The notes beneath the pieces are model-generated. The model searched no databases and was not told the DNA's origin. It was given only the letters and a program-made list of their open reading frames with translations. This document shows positions 16,086-24,932 of a stretch of DNA of 64,000 nucleotides, piece after piece; within the stretch, counting starts at the first letter, position 1, and the number at the start of each line of letters is the position of its first letter. Origin of the DNA: Variovorax boronicumulans (GTDB lineage: Bacteria > Pseudomonadota > Gammaproteobacteria > Burkholderiales > Burkholderiaceae_C). The position numbers and the translations under genes were made by a program. The stretch spans positions 248,001 through 312,000 of the forward strand of contig NZ_JAUSSG010000004.1 of assembly GCF_030812215.1 (NCBI RefSeq), written 5' to 3'.

Positions 16086-18218
16086 ATGCATCACTCCATT
16101 CGAAGCACGGCCCGACGGCAAGCCGGATCGGTGCTGGTCAATGCGACCATCGCCCTGAGCCTCCTGGTGATCGTGCTCGTGGGCACCGAACTCGGCTACC
16201 TGTTCTTCATGAAGCGCGAGTACCAGAAAACGGCGGATCTCGCCGCGCTGGCAGGCGCCCAGCAGCTGACCCCCTCGGGACCGACGACCAGTTGCCAGTT
16301 GGCCAGGGACACGGCCGCGGCCAATGCGCAGCAGAACCTCGCCAGCACCACCATCCAGTCCGAATGCGGCAACTGGGCTCCTGCAAACAGTTCGGAAACC
16401 GCTCCGGCATGCTTTGGCACCGTCTCCGATCATTTCAGGACAACCTTGCCGGAGATCAACGCGGTGCGCGTCCGGATTGCCCAGGCTCCCCCGACATTGC
16501 TGCCGTTCTTCCCGGGCACGCGCACGATCTGCGTGCAGGCGGTGGCGGCACTCGATGATCCAGTTGCCGCATTCACCGTAGGCTCCCGGCTCCTGCGCCT
16601 GGAAGACAACACGATTCTTCCCAACCTCCTGAAGGCAGTGGGCGTCGATCTCAGCGCGACGGATCTGCTCAGCTACAAGGGGCTGGCCAACACGAGCATC
16701 ACGCCGTCCGGTCTGCTCAAGGCACTGGGTGTTCCCATCAGCGGGGACATCGATGTCGGAACGATCAATCAGTTGGCCGCCGTCAAGGACCTGACGCTTG
16801 GAGGATTGATCGACGCATCGATCACGGCGTTGCAGAACCAGGGCGGCGTGCTCGGCGCATCGGTCACGATATTGCAGGATCTGCGTGCACGGCTGACCGT
16901 GGCGGCGTTGCAGACGAAGGTCCAACTCTTCGGCAATGACACCACGCCCGGCATCCTCGTGGGACTCGACTCCACGGGCAATGCGGCACTCAACGCAAAG
17001 GTCGACCTGCTGAGTCTGGTCACGGCGGGCGTGTCCGTTGCGAATGGCCAGAATCTGGTCGCCATCAACGACCTGGGGGTCGGAATCCTTGGCGTGCAGG
17101 CAAAGGCAAGCATCGTCGAGCCGCCATCCATCGGCATCGGGGGCGTCGGCACCAAGGCTAAGACTGCACAGATCCGTGTCTACCTGCGGATCAATTCGTC
17201 CCAATCCATCTTGGGTCCGGTCCTCGCCATTCTGGGGACCGGACTGGACGTTCCATTGATCATCGAACTCGCGCAGTCGACCGGCGTGCTCACGAACATC
17301 AATTGCCAGGCTCCGCGGCACAACGCAACGATCGAAGTCAGTTCCTCGCAAGCGAATATTTGCGTCGGCAGGTTCCACGACATGACGGCAATCAATGACA
17401 GCAATGCCGCGCATTTTTTCACGAACAACAACCGTTGCTCGCCAAACAGCACCGGCGTCATTCCAGATACGGACGACGGCGTGAGACGGCATGCGCTGCT
17501 GACCCTGCTTGGTCTTCCGCTGACCGTGCGCGTGGGCCTTCCGTTGCTCGCGTCGCAGACGCCAGTTGCGACCAACCCTCCCCTCAACGTCCCCTCTACA
17601 CCACCAGATGGAACGTCGATGGCGACCATCAATGCAACGACGATCGACCTGGCGCAATCGATCAGCAACATCGTCGATGCGATCGCAGCCGGCATCCTGG
17701 GTGATCTTCTGGGGCAAGGCGTCAATTCGGGTACGGCATCGCCAGCTGCCCTGGCGAGCGCGCTGGTCGGCACGGGGAATGGCGGGAAGGGGAAATCGAT
17801 CAGCCAGGTCGGAAGTGACCTGCGCAACTCCAAAGCGGCCATTGATCAATTGAATGCCAGACTGACAAATGGAGGTCTCCTTGGCTTGCTTGGTGGCGTG
17901 CTGCAGGGCGTCGGAAATTTGCTGAATGGGCTGCTGCTCGATCCGTTGGCAGACGTTGGTTGCGAAGCCGCTGGTCTGTTTGGCGGCGCCAGTGCAGTTC
18001 GGCAGTGCCGTGTCAACCACGTCGCCAATGTCACGCTCGCCGGCGGCAGCAACCTGCTGAACAGCCTCCTGTTGACGGTGATCGACACCCTCAAGCCCGT
18101 GCTCGATCTGCTGAGCGACGTCATCGCCAAGCTGCTGGCAGCACTGGGCCTGTCCCTGGGTCAAACCGATGTTTCCTTGTTGTCCGTCGACTGCGGAGTT
18201 GCGAAGCTGGTGAACTGA
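16086..18218 (+). CDS. tadG: TadG-type pilus-associated protein
   Basis: A 710-residue protein with an N-terminal TadG segment (QAGSVLVNATIALSLLVIVLVG, then KREYQKTADLAALAGAQQL), anchored by one helix. The long periplasmic part is rich in hydrophobic and Gly residues, with many Leu-Leu-Gly-type stretches late in the protein (GGLLGLLGGVLQGVGNLLNG). Ten or more cysteines suggest disulfides. It is the last gene of the Tad operon, 8 bp after tadF. Confidence 0.85.
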   Translation: MHHSIRSTARRQAGSVLVNATIALSLLVIVLVGTELGYLFFMKREYQKTADLAALAGAQQLTPSGPTTSCQLARDTAAANAQQNLASTTIQSECGNWAPANSSETAPACFGTVSDHFRTTLPEINAVRVRIAQAPPTLLPFFPGTRTICVQAVAALDDPVAAFTVGSRLLRLEDNTILPNLLKAVGVDLSATDLLSYKGLANTSITPSGLLKALGVPISGDIDVGTINQLAAVKDLTLGGLIDASITALQNQGGVLGASVTILQDLRARLTVAALQTKVQLFGNDTTPGILVGLDSTGNAALNAKVDLLSLVTAGVSVANGQNLVAINDLGVGILGVQAKASIVEPPSIGIGGVGTKAKTAQIRVYLRINSSQSILGPVLAILGTGLDVPLIIELAQSTGVLTNINCQAPRHNATIEVSSSQANICVGRFHDMTAINDSNAAHFFTNNNRCSPNSTGVIPDTDDGVRRHALLTLLGLPLTVRVGLPLLASQTPVATNPPLNVPSTPPDGTSMATINATTIDLAQSISNIVDAIAAGILGDLLGQGVNSGTASPAALASALVGTGNGGKGKSISQVGSDLRNSKAAIDQLNARLTNGGLLGLLGGVLQGVGNLLNGLLLDPLADVGCEAAGLFGGASAVRQCRVNHVANVTLAGGSNLLNSLLLTVIDTLKPVLDLLSDVIAKLLAALGLSLGQTDVSLLSVDCGVAKLVN

Positions 18219-18258
18219 ACGTGCCTCTGTTTTCCCCCATGTGTGATTCGACCGATCA

Positions 18259-19683
18259 ATGACCGCCTCCAACTTCGACGAACTCGACCTCTTTGTCTGG
18301 GAAGGCAAAGCCGACATCCTTGACCGCATCGCGCGGTGCATGGCGAGCTTCGACGTGGAAGTCACCCGGGCCGACGGGCTGCCGCCTCCGCAGCAGGAAC
18401 GCGGCGTCGCGATGCGGCCTGCCGTCGCGATCATCAGCGTCACGGTCATCGACAGCGGCGGCCTCGCGCACGCCACCGAATTCCTCCAGGGCATGCCGGT
18501 GATCTGGGTCGCCGCGGGTTCGCGCGAGCGCGATTCGCGCACCTATCCGCCCGAGTACCTGCACGTGCTGCCCTACGACTTCACCTGCGCCGAGCTGCGC
18601 ACGCTGGTCGCGAAGCTGGTGCGGCAGTTGCGGGCGCGCGAGATCGCGCCGCAGCCGCCCGATGTGCTGGTGGCGCATTCCGAAGCGATGAAGGCGCTGC
18701 TCGCCGAAGTGGGCGCCTTTGCCGACTGCAACCATCCGGTGCTGGTGCGCGGCGAAACCGGCGTGGGCAAGGAGCGCATTGCGCAGCAGCTGCACCTCGG
18801 GCACCAGTCGTACAGCAAGGGCGCGTTCGTGGCGGTGAACTGCGGCGCGATTCCCGACGGGCTTTTCGAATCGCTGTTCTTCGGCCACACCAAGGGCTCG
18901 TTCACCGGCGCCGTGCATGCGCACCGCGGCTACTTCGAGCAGGCCACCGGCGGCACGCTGTTCCTCGACGAAATCGGCGACCTGCCGCGCTATCAACAAG
19001 TCAAGCTGCTGCGCGTGCTGGAAGACGGCGCGGTCACGCGGCTGGGGGCCACGTCGCCGATCCGGGTCGACTTCCGGCTCGTGGCGGCGACCAACCGCAA
19101 CCTGCGCGAGATGGTGGCGAGCGGCGAGTTTCGCGCCGATCTCTTCTACCGGCTCGCGGTGATCGAGCTGCATGTGCCGAGCCTCGAAGAGCGCGGCGAG
19201 GTCGACAAGATCGCGATCTTCAAGGCGCTGCTGGGCAATGTGCTCGGCGACGAACTCGAGACGCTGGGCGAAACGCCGCACTGGCTCAGCGATGCGGTGG
19301 CCGAAACGTACTTCCCCGGCAATGTGCGGCAGCTGCGCAACCTCGCGGAGCGCGTGGGCGTGATCGCGCGGCAGTTGCGCGGCTGGGACCAGAACCTGAT
19401 CCAGCGCGCCATCGCGTTGACGCGCGGCACGCCGGCGCCGGCAATCTCCGCCGACAGGAACGGCGGGGGCGGAAGTGGTGGTGGTGTCGCGCTCGACAGC
19501 AACGGCGACCGCAAGGGCTGGAACAGCAGCGAGCGCAACCGGATCATCGCGGCGCTGGAGGTCAACGACTGGAAGCGCCAGGACACCGCGCAGCACCTGG
19601 GCATCAGCCGCAAGGTGCTGTGGGAGAAGATGCGCAAGTACCAGATCCTGGACGGCGAACCAGGCATCCCAGAAGATACCTAG
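18259..19683 (+). CDS. Sigma-54-dependent transcriptional activator
   Basis: A 474-residue enhancer-binding protein. Residues 1-125 look like a receiver-type fold without a clear phospho-acceptor pattern, as in FleQ/VpsR relatives. The AAA+ domain has Walker A GETGVGKE (165-172), the sigma-54 contact motif GSFTGA (213-218) and Walker [13 protein letters not shown]. The C-terminal Fis-type helix-turn-helix is [19 protein letters not shown]. It lies 40 bp after tadG and converges on the adhesin-secretion locus, so control of one or both is likely but inferred. FleQ/VpsR relatives often respond to c-di-GMP; binding residues cannot be confirmed here. Confidence 0.9.
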   Translation: MTASNFDELDLFVWEGKADILDRIARCMASFDVEVTRADGLPPPQQERGVAMRPAVAIISVTVIDSGGLAHATEFLQGMPVIWVAAGSRERDSRTYPPEYLHVLPYDFTCAELRTLVAKLVRQLRAREIAPQPPDVLVAHSEAMKALLAEVGAFADCNHPVLVRGETGVGKERIAQQLHLGHQSYSKGAFVAVNCGAIPDGLFESLFFGHTKGSFTGAVHAHRGYFEQATGGTLFLDEIGDLPRYQQVKLLRVLEDGAVTRLGATSPIRVDFRLVAATNRNLREMVASGEFRADLFYRLAVIELHVPSLEERGEVDKIAIFKALLGNVLGDELETLGETPHWLSDAVAETYFPGNVRQLRNLAERVGVIARQLRGWDQNLIQRAIALTRGTPAPAISADRNGGGGSGGGVALDSNGDRKGWNSSERNRIIAALEVNDWKRQDTAQHLGISRKVLWEKMRKYQILDGEPGIPEDT

Positions 19684-19684
19684 G

Positions 19685-19779
19685 CTCGCCCCCAGGCTAC
19701 GCGCACTTCGTGTCGCTTCTCCTACCCCCTACCGGGGGCAACACCTGAGGCCCGGCGAAGCCGGTTCCTCGGTGTTTCC
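19685..19779 (+). repeat. Dispersed intergenic repeat, copy B
   Basis: About 95 bp, near 90 percent identical by eye to copy A at 950-1043. As with copy A, it starts right after the stop codon of the upstream gene (19681-19683) in the same sense, and contains the CCCCC/GGGGG and GGCTTCGCCGG hairpins. It lies between the convergent sigma-54 regulator and tolC-like genes, where it could act as a bidirectional termination region. Confidence 0.8.
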
Positions 19780-19816
19780 CGAACGTACGGGGCTTTGCTT
19801 CGCTCGCCCCTATTTT

Positions 19817-21391
19817 TCAGCGGAGCGTTAGGCGCGGCGTGCGGCGCAACGGCGGATTCGACAACGCGGCGCTCGGCGAGCGTTCGACGATCGGCTCGTT
19901 CGGGCAGGCTGAATTGCTCGAGATGCACAGCTGCGAGAGCAGACCATCCTCGGTGATCACCGAGCGGTTCGGCGGGCCGAAGATGCGGTCGATCCAGTTG
20001 TTGGTGCCGTCGGGGTCGATGCGCAGCTCGCCGGTGGTGCGCGCGAGACGCAGCTCGGAAATGCGCAGGTCGAAAACGCCATCGACGTAGTCGAACAGGA
20101 GCGTGTAGTAGTCCAGCTGTGCATCGAGCACCTTGGGCAGGGTCTCGCGGCCGAACTCCATCAGGCGGCGGCGGCCGCGGAAGGCCTGGCCCGAGGTGCT
20201 GACGGCTTCCATCAACTGCTTCTCGCGCTCGCGTCCCGACACGGTGCGAGCCCACGACGCCGAGGTGAGCTCGAACAGGTTGTTCCTCACGCCTTCGAGC
20301 TTGGCTTCCTGGTTGGCGACTTCGGCGAGCGCGCCCTTCAGACGCAATTGCCGGTCGAAGCCGTTGCCGAAGTTCCAGTTGAGTTCGAAGGCGGCGCGCG
20401 TGGGGTCCTGCGGCGACACGCCGCGCGGGTCCTTGCTCTTCACGACCACGGCGTCGAGCGTCGGATAGAGGCTCGATTCCTGCTGCTCGACCAGCGCCCT
20501 CGCGCGCTCGATGCGGCCTTGCGCTTCGGCGATCTCGGTGCTGCGGCTCTCGGCGCGGCGCAGCGCCTCTTCCTGCGAGCCGATGCGCCACTGCGCGGGC
20601 GCCGCGAGCACGGGCAGCGATTCGGTGTTGGGCGAGAACTTGAAGTAGTTGCGGAATTTCGCGAGCGCCTCGTCGCGCTGGGCTTCGAAGTCGGATTCGC
20701 GCGCGGCCACGAGCGCGCGGCGCGAGGCGGCCATGTTGAGGTCGTTGTCGCCGGACACGCCCAGCGCGACGCGGCGGGCTTCCGCCTTCGAGAGTTCCGC
20801 CACCACCTCGGTGGCGCGGTGCGCGATCTGTTTCTTCAGGTCGAAGCGCTGCACCTGGAGGTAGGCGGTGAGCGCGTCCAGCACGACCTTCTGCGAGGTG
20901 GTGATGACGGCCTCGTCGTCGGCCTTGTTGCCGGCCTCGGCGGCGCGCTGCGCGGCGCTCATCGCGCCGCCGTCGATCAGGCTCACGCGCGCTTCGGCGG
21001 TGAGCACGGTGTAGCTCTGGGTCTTGGCGTTGTCCGCGCCGCTGTTGTAGTTGCCCGACGAGGTGCCGATCTTGAAGCGCGGGTAGCGCGCCTGCCTGGC
21101 GGCATCGACGCTGTAGCTGCTGGTGTTGGCGGCGGCCTGGGCCGTCTGCACTTCGGGGTATTCCTGCGAGAGCGCGATCAGCGCCTGCTTCACGCGCTGG
21201 GCGTAGCTCGCGGCACCGATGGAGGGCGTCGACAGCCGGCGCGACAACGAGAGCGCTGGCGGCGGGCCGTCCTGTGCGCCTGCGTCCTGCGCGAAGGCAG
21301 CTTGCGGCGGCAGCGCGAAGCTCGCGCACAGTGCTGCGCACAGCACACCGGTGCCCGTGCGGCGCCGGCTTGTGGCTTTGCGCTCCTTCAT
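19817..21391 (-). CDS. TolC-family outer-membrane channel for type I secretion
   Basis: A 524-residue outer-membrane efflux protein. The ATG at 21391 overlaps the HlyD-type gene stop (ATGA). A signal peptide (GTGVLCAALCASFALPPQAAFAQ) precedes two long alpha-helical hairpin repeats typical of TolC/LapE channels (SLIDGGAMSAAQRAAEAGNKADDEA; ARTVSGREREKQLMEAVSTSG). The C terminus carries an extra tail of ~70 residues, including two Cys (QLCISSNSACPNE). With the HlyD-type and ABC proteins it should form the export path for the adhesin at 28732-33438. Confidence 0.88.
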   Translation of the reverse strand: MKERKATSRRRTGTGVLCAALCASFALPPQAAFAQDAGAQDGPPPALSLSRRLSTPSIGAASYAQRVKQALIALSQEYPEVQTAQAAANTSSYSVDAARQARYPRFKIGTSSGNYNSGADNAKTQSYTVLTAEARVSLIDGGAMSAAQRAAEAGNKADDEAVITTSQKVVLDALTAYLQVQRFDLKKQIAHRATEVVAELSKAEARRVALGVSGDNDLNMAASRRALVAARESDFEAQRDEALAKFRNYFKFSPNTESLPVLAAPAQWRIGSQEEALRRAESRSTEIAEAQGRIERARALVEQQESSLYPTLDAVVVKSKDPRGVSPQDPTRAAFELNWNFGNGFDRQLRLKGALAEVANQEAKLEGVRNNLFELTSASWARTVSGREREKQLMEAVSTSGQAFRGRRRLMEFGRETLPKVLDAQLDYYTLLFDYVDGVFDLRISELRLARTTGELRIDPDGTNNWIDRIFGPPNRSVITEDGLLSQLCISSNSACPNEPIVERSPSAALSNPPLRRTPRLTLR

Positions 21392-22719
21392 GGTTCGCGG
21401 AAGGCTTCGCGCCGCAACTTGAGCACTGGACGAAGGATGTACCAGATGAACGGATCGGTGCCGACGCGCAGGTCGACTTCGGACTCCATGCCGGCGGTGA
21501 TGCGGTTTTCCGTACGACCCACATGCGACTGCGACATGCTGATCAGCAGGCGGTAGTACGGCGCGCCTTGGGAGATGGCCGCGTCGCGGTCGGCATCGGC
21601 GGCCACCAGCATCACCTTGCCTTCGACGGCGCCGTAGCGCAGGTAGTCGTAGGCGGTGATCTTCACGCGCGCCGACTGGCCGATCTCCACGAAGCCGCGG
21701 TCGTTCGGGTTGAGCCGCGCCTCGACCATGATCTCGTCCTTGTCGGGCACCACTTCGAGGATGGATTCGCCGGGCTTCACCACCCAGCCCGGGCTGGAGT
21801 TGCGCAGGCCCTTGACGATGCCGTCCGAAGGCGCCTTCACCACGGTGCGCGAACGCTGCGTGCGGGCGCGCGCGAGGTCTTCGCTCAGGCTCGCGAACTG
21901 GCGCTCGACGGTGGCCAGTTCGTCGGAGGCGCGGCGGCGAAAGCGCCCTTCGGCCTCGGCCATCTTGGCTTGCGATTCGGTAATGGCGGCGTTGGCGGAA
22001 ATCACGCCCTGGCGCGCCACCGCGAGTTCGCTGCGCACGCCTTCGGCCTGGCGGCGTTTCTCCAGCACCTCGACCTGGCCGACCAGTTTTTCGCTGAGCA
22101 GCTGCTCGGAGATCTCGAGCTCCTTCTGCATCAGCTCGAGCCGGTCGCTCAGGCCCTTCACCTTGGCCTGCTGCTCCAGTTGCTTGCTGCGCGCCTGCTC
22201 CAGGCCCGAGACCGCGCCGGCCATCACGCCGCGCTGTTCGAGGGCGCGCGCCTGGTAAGCGCCCAGCTCGCCTTCGAACACGCTCTCGTCGATGTCGGTG
22301 GCAAAGGACTGGCGGCTGAGCGGCTGGCCGCGGCTCTCGGCCATGAGGCGCACGCGCGTGGCCTGGGTGGCCGCGTAGCGGGCGGTGAGTTCCTCGAAAT
22401 TCAGGCCGCTGCCGCCCAGGTCGATCTCGACCAGCGACTGGCCTTGCTTGACCGTTTCGCCCTCTTTCACCAGCACGGCGCTGACGATGCCGCCTTCCAG
22501 ATGCTGGATGGACTTGACGCGGTCCGAGGGGATCACGCGGCCCGGCGCGACGACCACGGTTTCCATCGGAAAGCCCAAGCCGATCAAGGCGAGCACGGCG
22601 ATCGCGCCGCCGATGATCCATTGGCGCCGCCGCCCTTGCGGCGAGGTCTGCGCCGCGCGCTTGGTATCTTCATCCTGAAGAATCTGCGGCAGGTCTGATT
22701 TCAAGTTCACGGTCCCCAA
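21388..22719 (-). CDS. HlyD-family membrane fusion protein (type I secretion)
   Basis: A 443-residue adaptor linking the inner-membrane ABC exporter to the TolC-type channel. It has one membrane helix (~residues 33-52), the biotinyl-lipoyl segment VVVAPGRVIPSDRVKSIQHL, a long coiled coil (~residues 120-280) and the C-terminal beta-barrel. The order ABC-HlyD-TolC on one strand is typical of type I adhesin exporters (LapBCE type). The next gene starts within its stop codon. Confidence 0.92.
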   Translation of the reverse strand: MGTVNLKSDLPQILQDEDTKRAAQTSPQGRRRQWIIGGAIAVLALIGLGFPMETVVVAPGRVIPSDRVKSIQHLEGGIVSAVLVKEGETVKQGQSLVEIDLGGSGLNFEELTARYAATQATRVRLMAESRGQPLSRQSFATDIDESVFEGELGAYQARALEQRGVMAGAVSGLEQARSKQLEQQAKVKGLSDRLELMQKELEISEQLLSEKLVGQVEVLEKRRQAEGVRSELAVARQGVISANAAITESQAKMAEAEGRFRRRASDELATVERQFASLSEDLARARTQRSRTVVKAPSDGIVKGLRNSSPGWVVKPGESILEVVPDKDEIMVEARLNPNDRGFVEIGQSARVKITAYDYLRYGAVEGKVMLVAADADRDAAISQGAPYYRLLISMSQSHVGRTENRITAGMESEVDLRVGTDPFIWYILRPVLKLRREAFREP

Positions 22720-22747
22720 TCACTCGTCATGAGTCAAGCAGGCAGCA

Positions 22748-24562
22748 TCACGCCATGGAGCGGGAAGCCGGAGCCCCCGCGTTGTCTTCGTCGCCCACCG
22801 CCACCAGCGGCTTCTTCACGCCGAAGAGCTTGGGCACCATGACCGCGGCGGTGCCCACTTCGATGTCGCCCTGCCCCGTCACGTGGTAGACCGCCGAGGC
22901 GGCCGAGACGATGCGCAGCGAGTGCGTGACCACCACCACGGTGCGCACCTTGGCCACCGCCAGCAGCGTGGCGAGCAGGTTGCGCTCGCTTTGAAAGTCC
23001 AGGTCGTTGCTGGGCTCGTCGAGCACCAGCACCGAGGGCTTGCGCAGGAAGCTCATGGCCAGCGCGAGCTTGCGGCGTTCGCCCACCGAGACGCCGGTGC
23101 CGCCCTCGCCGACCATGGTGCGGTAGCCGTCGGGCAGCCGCGAGATGAAGTCGTGCGCGCCCGAGAGCTTGCAGGCCGAGACGATCTGCTCGTCGCTCTG
23201 GCCGGGCGCGGCGCGGCGCATGGTGTCGATCAGCGTGCCGCCGAACCAGTAGACCTCTTGCGAGAGGTAGCTGATCCAGCGCGAGAGCTCTTCGCGGCCG
23301 AACTGCGACAGGTCGTACTCGCCGATGCTGATGATCCCGCGCGTGGGCGTGTAGAGGCCCGAGAGCAGCTTCACCAGCGTCGACTTGCCCGCGCCGTTGC
23401 GCCCGACGATCACATGCAGGCCGCCGGGGCCGATGTCCAGGTCGACGCTTTCGAGCACCGGCTGCTGCGCGGTCTCGGTGAAGCTGAAGCTCACGTCCTT
23501 GAGCGTGATGCGGCCGAGCGGTTGCGGCAGCGTCATGCCCGTGGGCGGCTTCTCGACCGGCTCGCCCAGCACGGTTTCCAGGCGCTTGGCGGCTTCCTTC
23601 GCGGTGGCCAGCGAACGCCAGTTCGACACCAGCCCGGCCACCGGCTGCAGCGCCTTGAGCGCCAGCATGTTGGAGGCCACGAGGCCGCCCACCGTCATCC
23701 ACTGCTCCATCACCGAGATCGCGCCCACCGTCACCACGACGACCGAGAAAACCGTGAGCAGCACCGTGGTGCCGTCGCGCGCGGTTTCGATCTGGCCGTT
23801 CTTGCTGAAGCTCTCGGTGAGCCAGGCGTTGTAGGTCTGGCGCCACATGTCGCTGATGGGGCCGTCGTTGGCCTGCGTCTTGAGCGTTTCGCGCGCGTTG
23901 CAGATCTCCGAGGTCATGCGGTCCAGGCCGCGTCCGCGCTGCACTTCCTCGACGCGGCCGGCGCGCACTTCGTCGGCCCACCACCAGGCCAGGAACGACA
24001 TGATCGCGAGAAACGCGGCCACCACCGGCAGCACCGGCAGCGCGACGATGCCGATCACCACGAGCGCGAAGACAGCCATCGGCAGGTCGAAGATCGATTG
24101 CGCGAGACCGCCGGTGACGGTGCCGCGCACCGAACCCACGTCGCGGAAGTACTGCTGCCACACCGAGGCCGGCCGCGCTTCGAGCGCGCGCAGCGGGCGC
24201 GCGAGCATCGATTGCAGCAAGGCACCCGAGACGCCGTGGTCGATGATCGCGCCCGCGTTGCGCAGCATGCGCGAGCGCCGCGTGCGCAGCCAGAACTCGA
24301 TGCACAGGAAGAAGAGGATGCCGCTCACCAGCGCGGCGAGCGTGGAGGTGCCGCTGCGCGAGAGCACGCGGTCATACACCTGCAAGAGAAAGATGGAAGG
24401 CAGCAGCCCGAACAGGCTGATGGGCAGCGAGCGCCATGCCGCACTCTTCACAAGCGGGTAGGCCGCGCGGAACGCCGTGTTCAGGGCCTTTGCATAAGGA
24501 CTGGCACCCGGCTCGTCCGGCGTTTCGGCAACCAGTTGGCTGGGCAAGAGAAACTTGATCAT
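22748..24562 (-). CDS. Type I secretion ABC permease/ATPase with divergent signature motif
   Basis: A 604-residue exporter with membrane helices over residues ~45-310 and an ATPase domain. Walker A GRNGAGKS (387-394), Walker B VLVLDEP and the switch His (VVVVTHS) are intact. The ABC signature, normally LSGGQ, reads VSVGERRK (about 491-498), an unusual variant that may lower or reshape ATP hydrolysis. There is no N-terminal C39 peptidase-like domain, so it is closer to PrtD than to HlyB or LapB. It probably exports the adhesin encoded upstream. Confidence 0.9.
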   Translation of the reverse strand: MIKFLLPSQLVAETPDEPGASPYAKALNTAFRAAYPLVKSAAWRSLPISLFGLLPSIFLLQVYDRVLSRSGTSTLAALVSGILFFLCIEFWLRTRRSRMLRNAGAIIDHGVSGALLQSMLARPLRALEARPASVWQQYFRDVGSVRGTVTGGLAQSIFDLPMAVFALVVIGIVALPVLPVVAAFLAIMSFLAWWWADEVRAGRVEEVQRGRGLDRMTSEICNARETLKTQANDGPISDMWRQTYNAWLTESFSKNGQIETARDGTTVLLTVFSVVVVTVGAISVMEQWMTVGGLVASNMLALKALQPVAGLVSNWRSLATAKEAAKRLETVLGEPVEKPPTGMTLPQPLGRITLKDVSFSFTETAQQPVLESVDLDIGPGGLHVIVGRNGAGKSTLVKLLSGLYTPTRGIISIGEYDLSQFGREELSRWISYLSQEVYWFGGTLIDTMRRAAPGQSDEQIVSACKLSGAHDFISRLPDGYRTMVGEGGTGVSVGERRKLALAMSFLRKPSVLVLDEPSNDLDFQSERNLLATLLAVAKVRTVVVVTHSLRIVSAASAVYHVTGQGDIEVGTAAVMVPKLFGVKKPLVAVGDEDNAGAPASRSMA

Positions 24563-24585
24563 GAGAAAGGGCCGATCCGTCGTGC

Positions 24586-24603
24586 AATGACGCGTGCGTC
24601 ATT
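24586..24603. promoter_or_regulatory. Operator-like palindrome at the ABC gene promoter
   Basis: AATGACGC-gt-GCGTCATT is a perfect 8-bp inverted repeat with a 2-bp centre. It overlaps the downstream edge of the candidate -10 box (24601-24606), where a repressor would block transcription. It could also fold in the leader RNA. Confidence 0.45.
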
Positions 24604-24628
24604 ATCGACTGTTACCCAACTGTTACAA
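24601..24628 (-). promoter_or_regulatory. Candidate promoter with paired GTAAC motifs for the secretion genes
   Basis: On the minus strand TTGTAA (24628-24623) and GATAAT (24606-24601) are 16 bp apart, about 40 bp before the ABC gene ATG. Two GTAAC pentamers (24622-24626 and 24611-24615) overlap the -35 box and spacer, 11 bp apart, which is one helical turn. Similar pentamers lie upstream of flp and the adhesin. Confidence 0.5.
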
Positions 24629-24653
24629 GGCAAAAATTCGCGCTTTGTGCACC

Positions 24654-24932
24654 TCAGCATCGAGGCACGCTTGCCTTTGTCGAGTCGACCTGTTGCTCAT
24701 GTCTCGTATCGCGCAGCGATGACTTTTGCGCGGCCGTGCAGCCGGCTTGCCGGTCCACTGTCGCCTCCCCTCGCACTGCGGGCAAACCCTCGGCCAGCAC
24801 CAGCGCGATGTTGGCGCACAACAGCATGCACAGCACCCATGCGAACAGCAGTTGCAGCCAGCCCAGCCACCAACGTCGCGGCGCCTCCACGTCGCGTTCG
24901 TAGGGCATGTGAATCAATGCGTTCCATCTCAT
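24654..24932 (-). CDS. Small single-pass membrane protein, unknown
   Basis: A 92-residue protein starting MRWNALIHMPYERDVEAPRR, with one strong membrane helix (LGWLQLLFAWVLCMLLCANIALVLA) and a polar C-terminal tail that probably faces the periplasm. The ATG at 24932 lies inside the stop of the upstream MurF-like fusion gene (ATGA), so the two are translationally coupled and probably interact. No family is recognised. The frame extends further upstream, but only inside the fusion gene. Confidence 0.7.
   Translation of the reverse strand: MRWNALIHMPYERDVEAPRRWWLGWLQLLFAWVLCMLLCANIALVLAEGLPAVRGEATVDRQAGCTAAQKSSLRDTRHEQQVDSTKASVPRC

Noticed and set aside
15972..18542. An 856-residue minus-strand open frame opposite tadG
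   Set aside because: No family sequence; tadG with its anchor helix and operon position explains the region.
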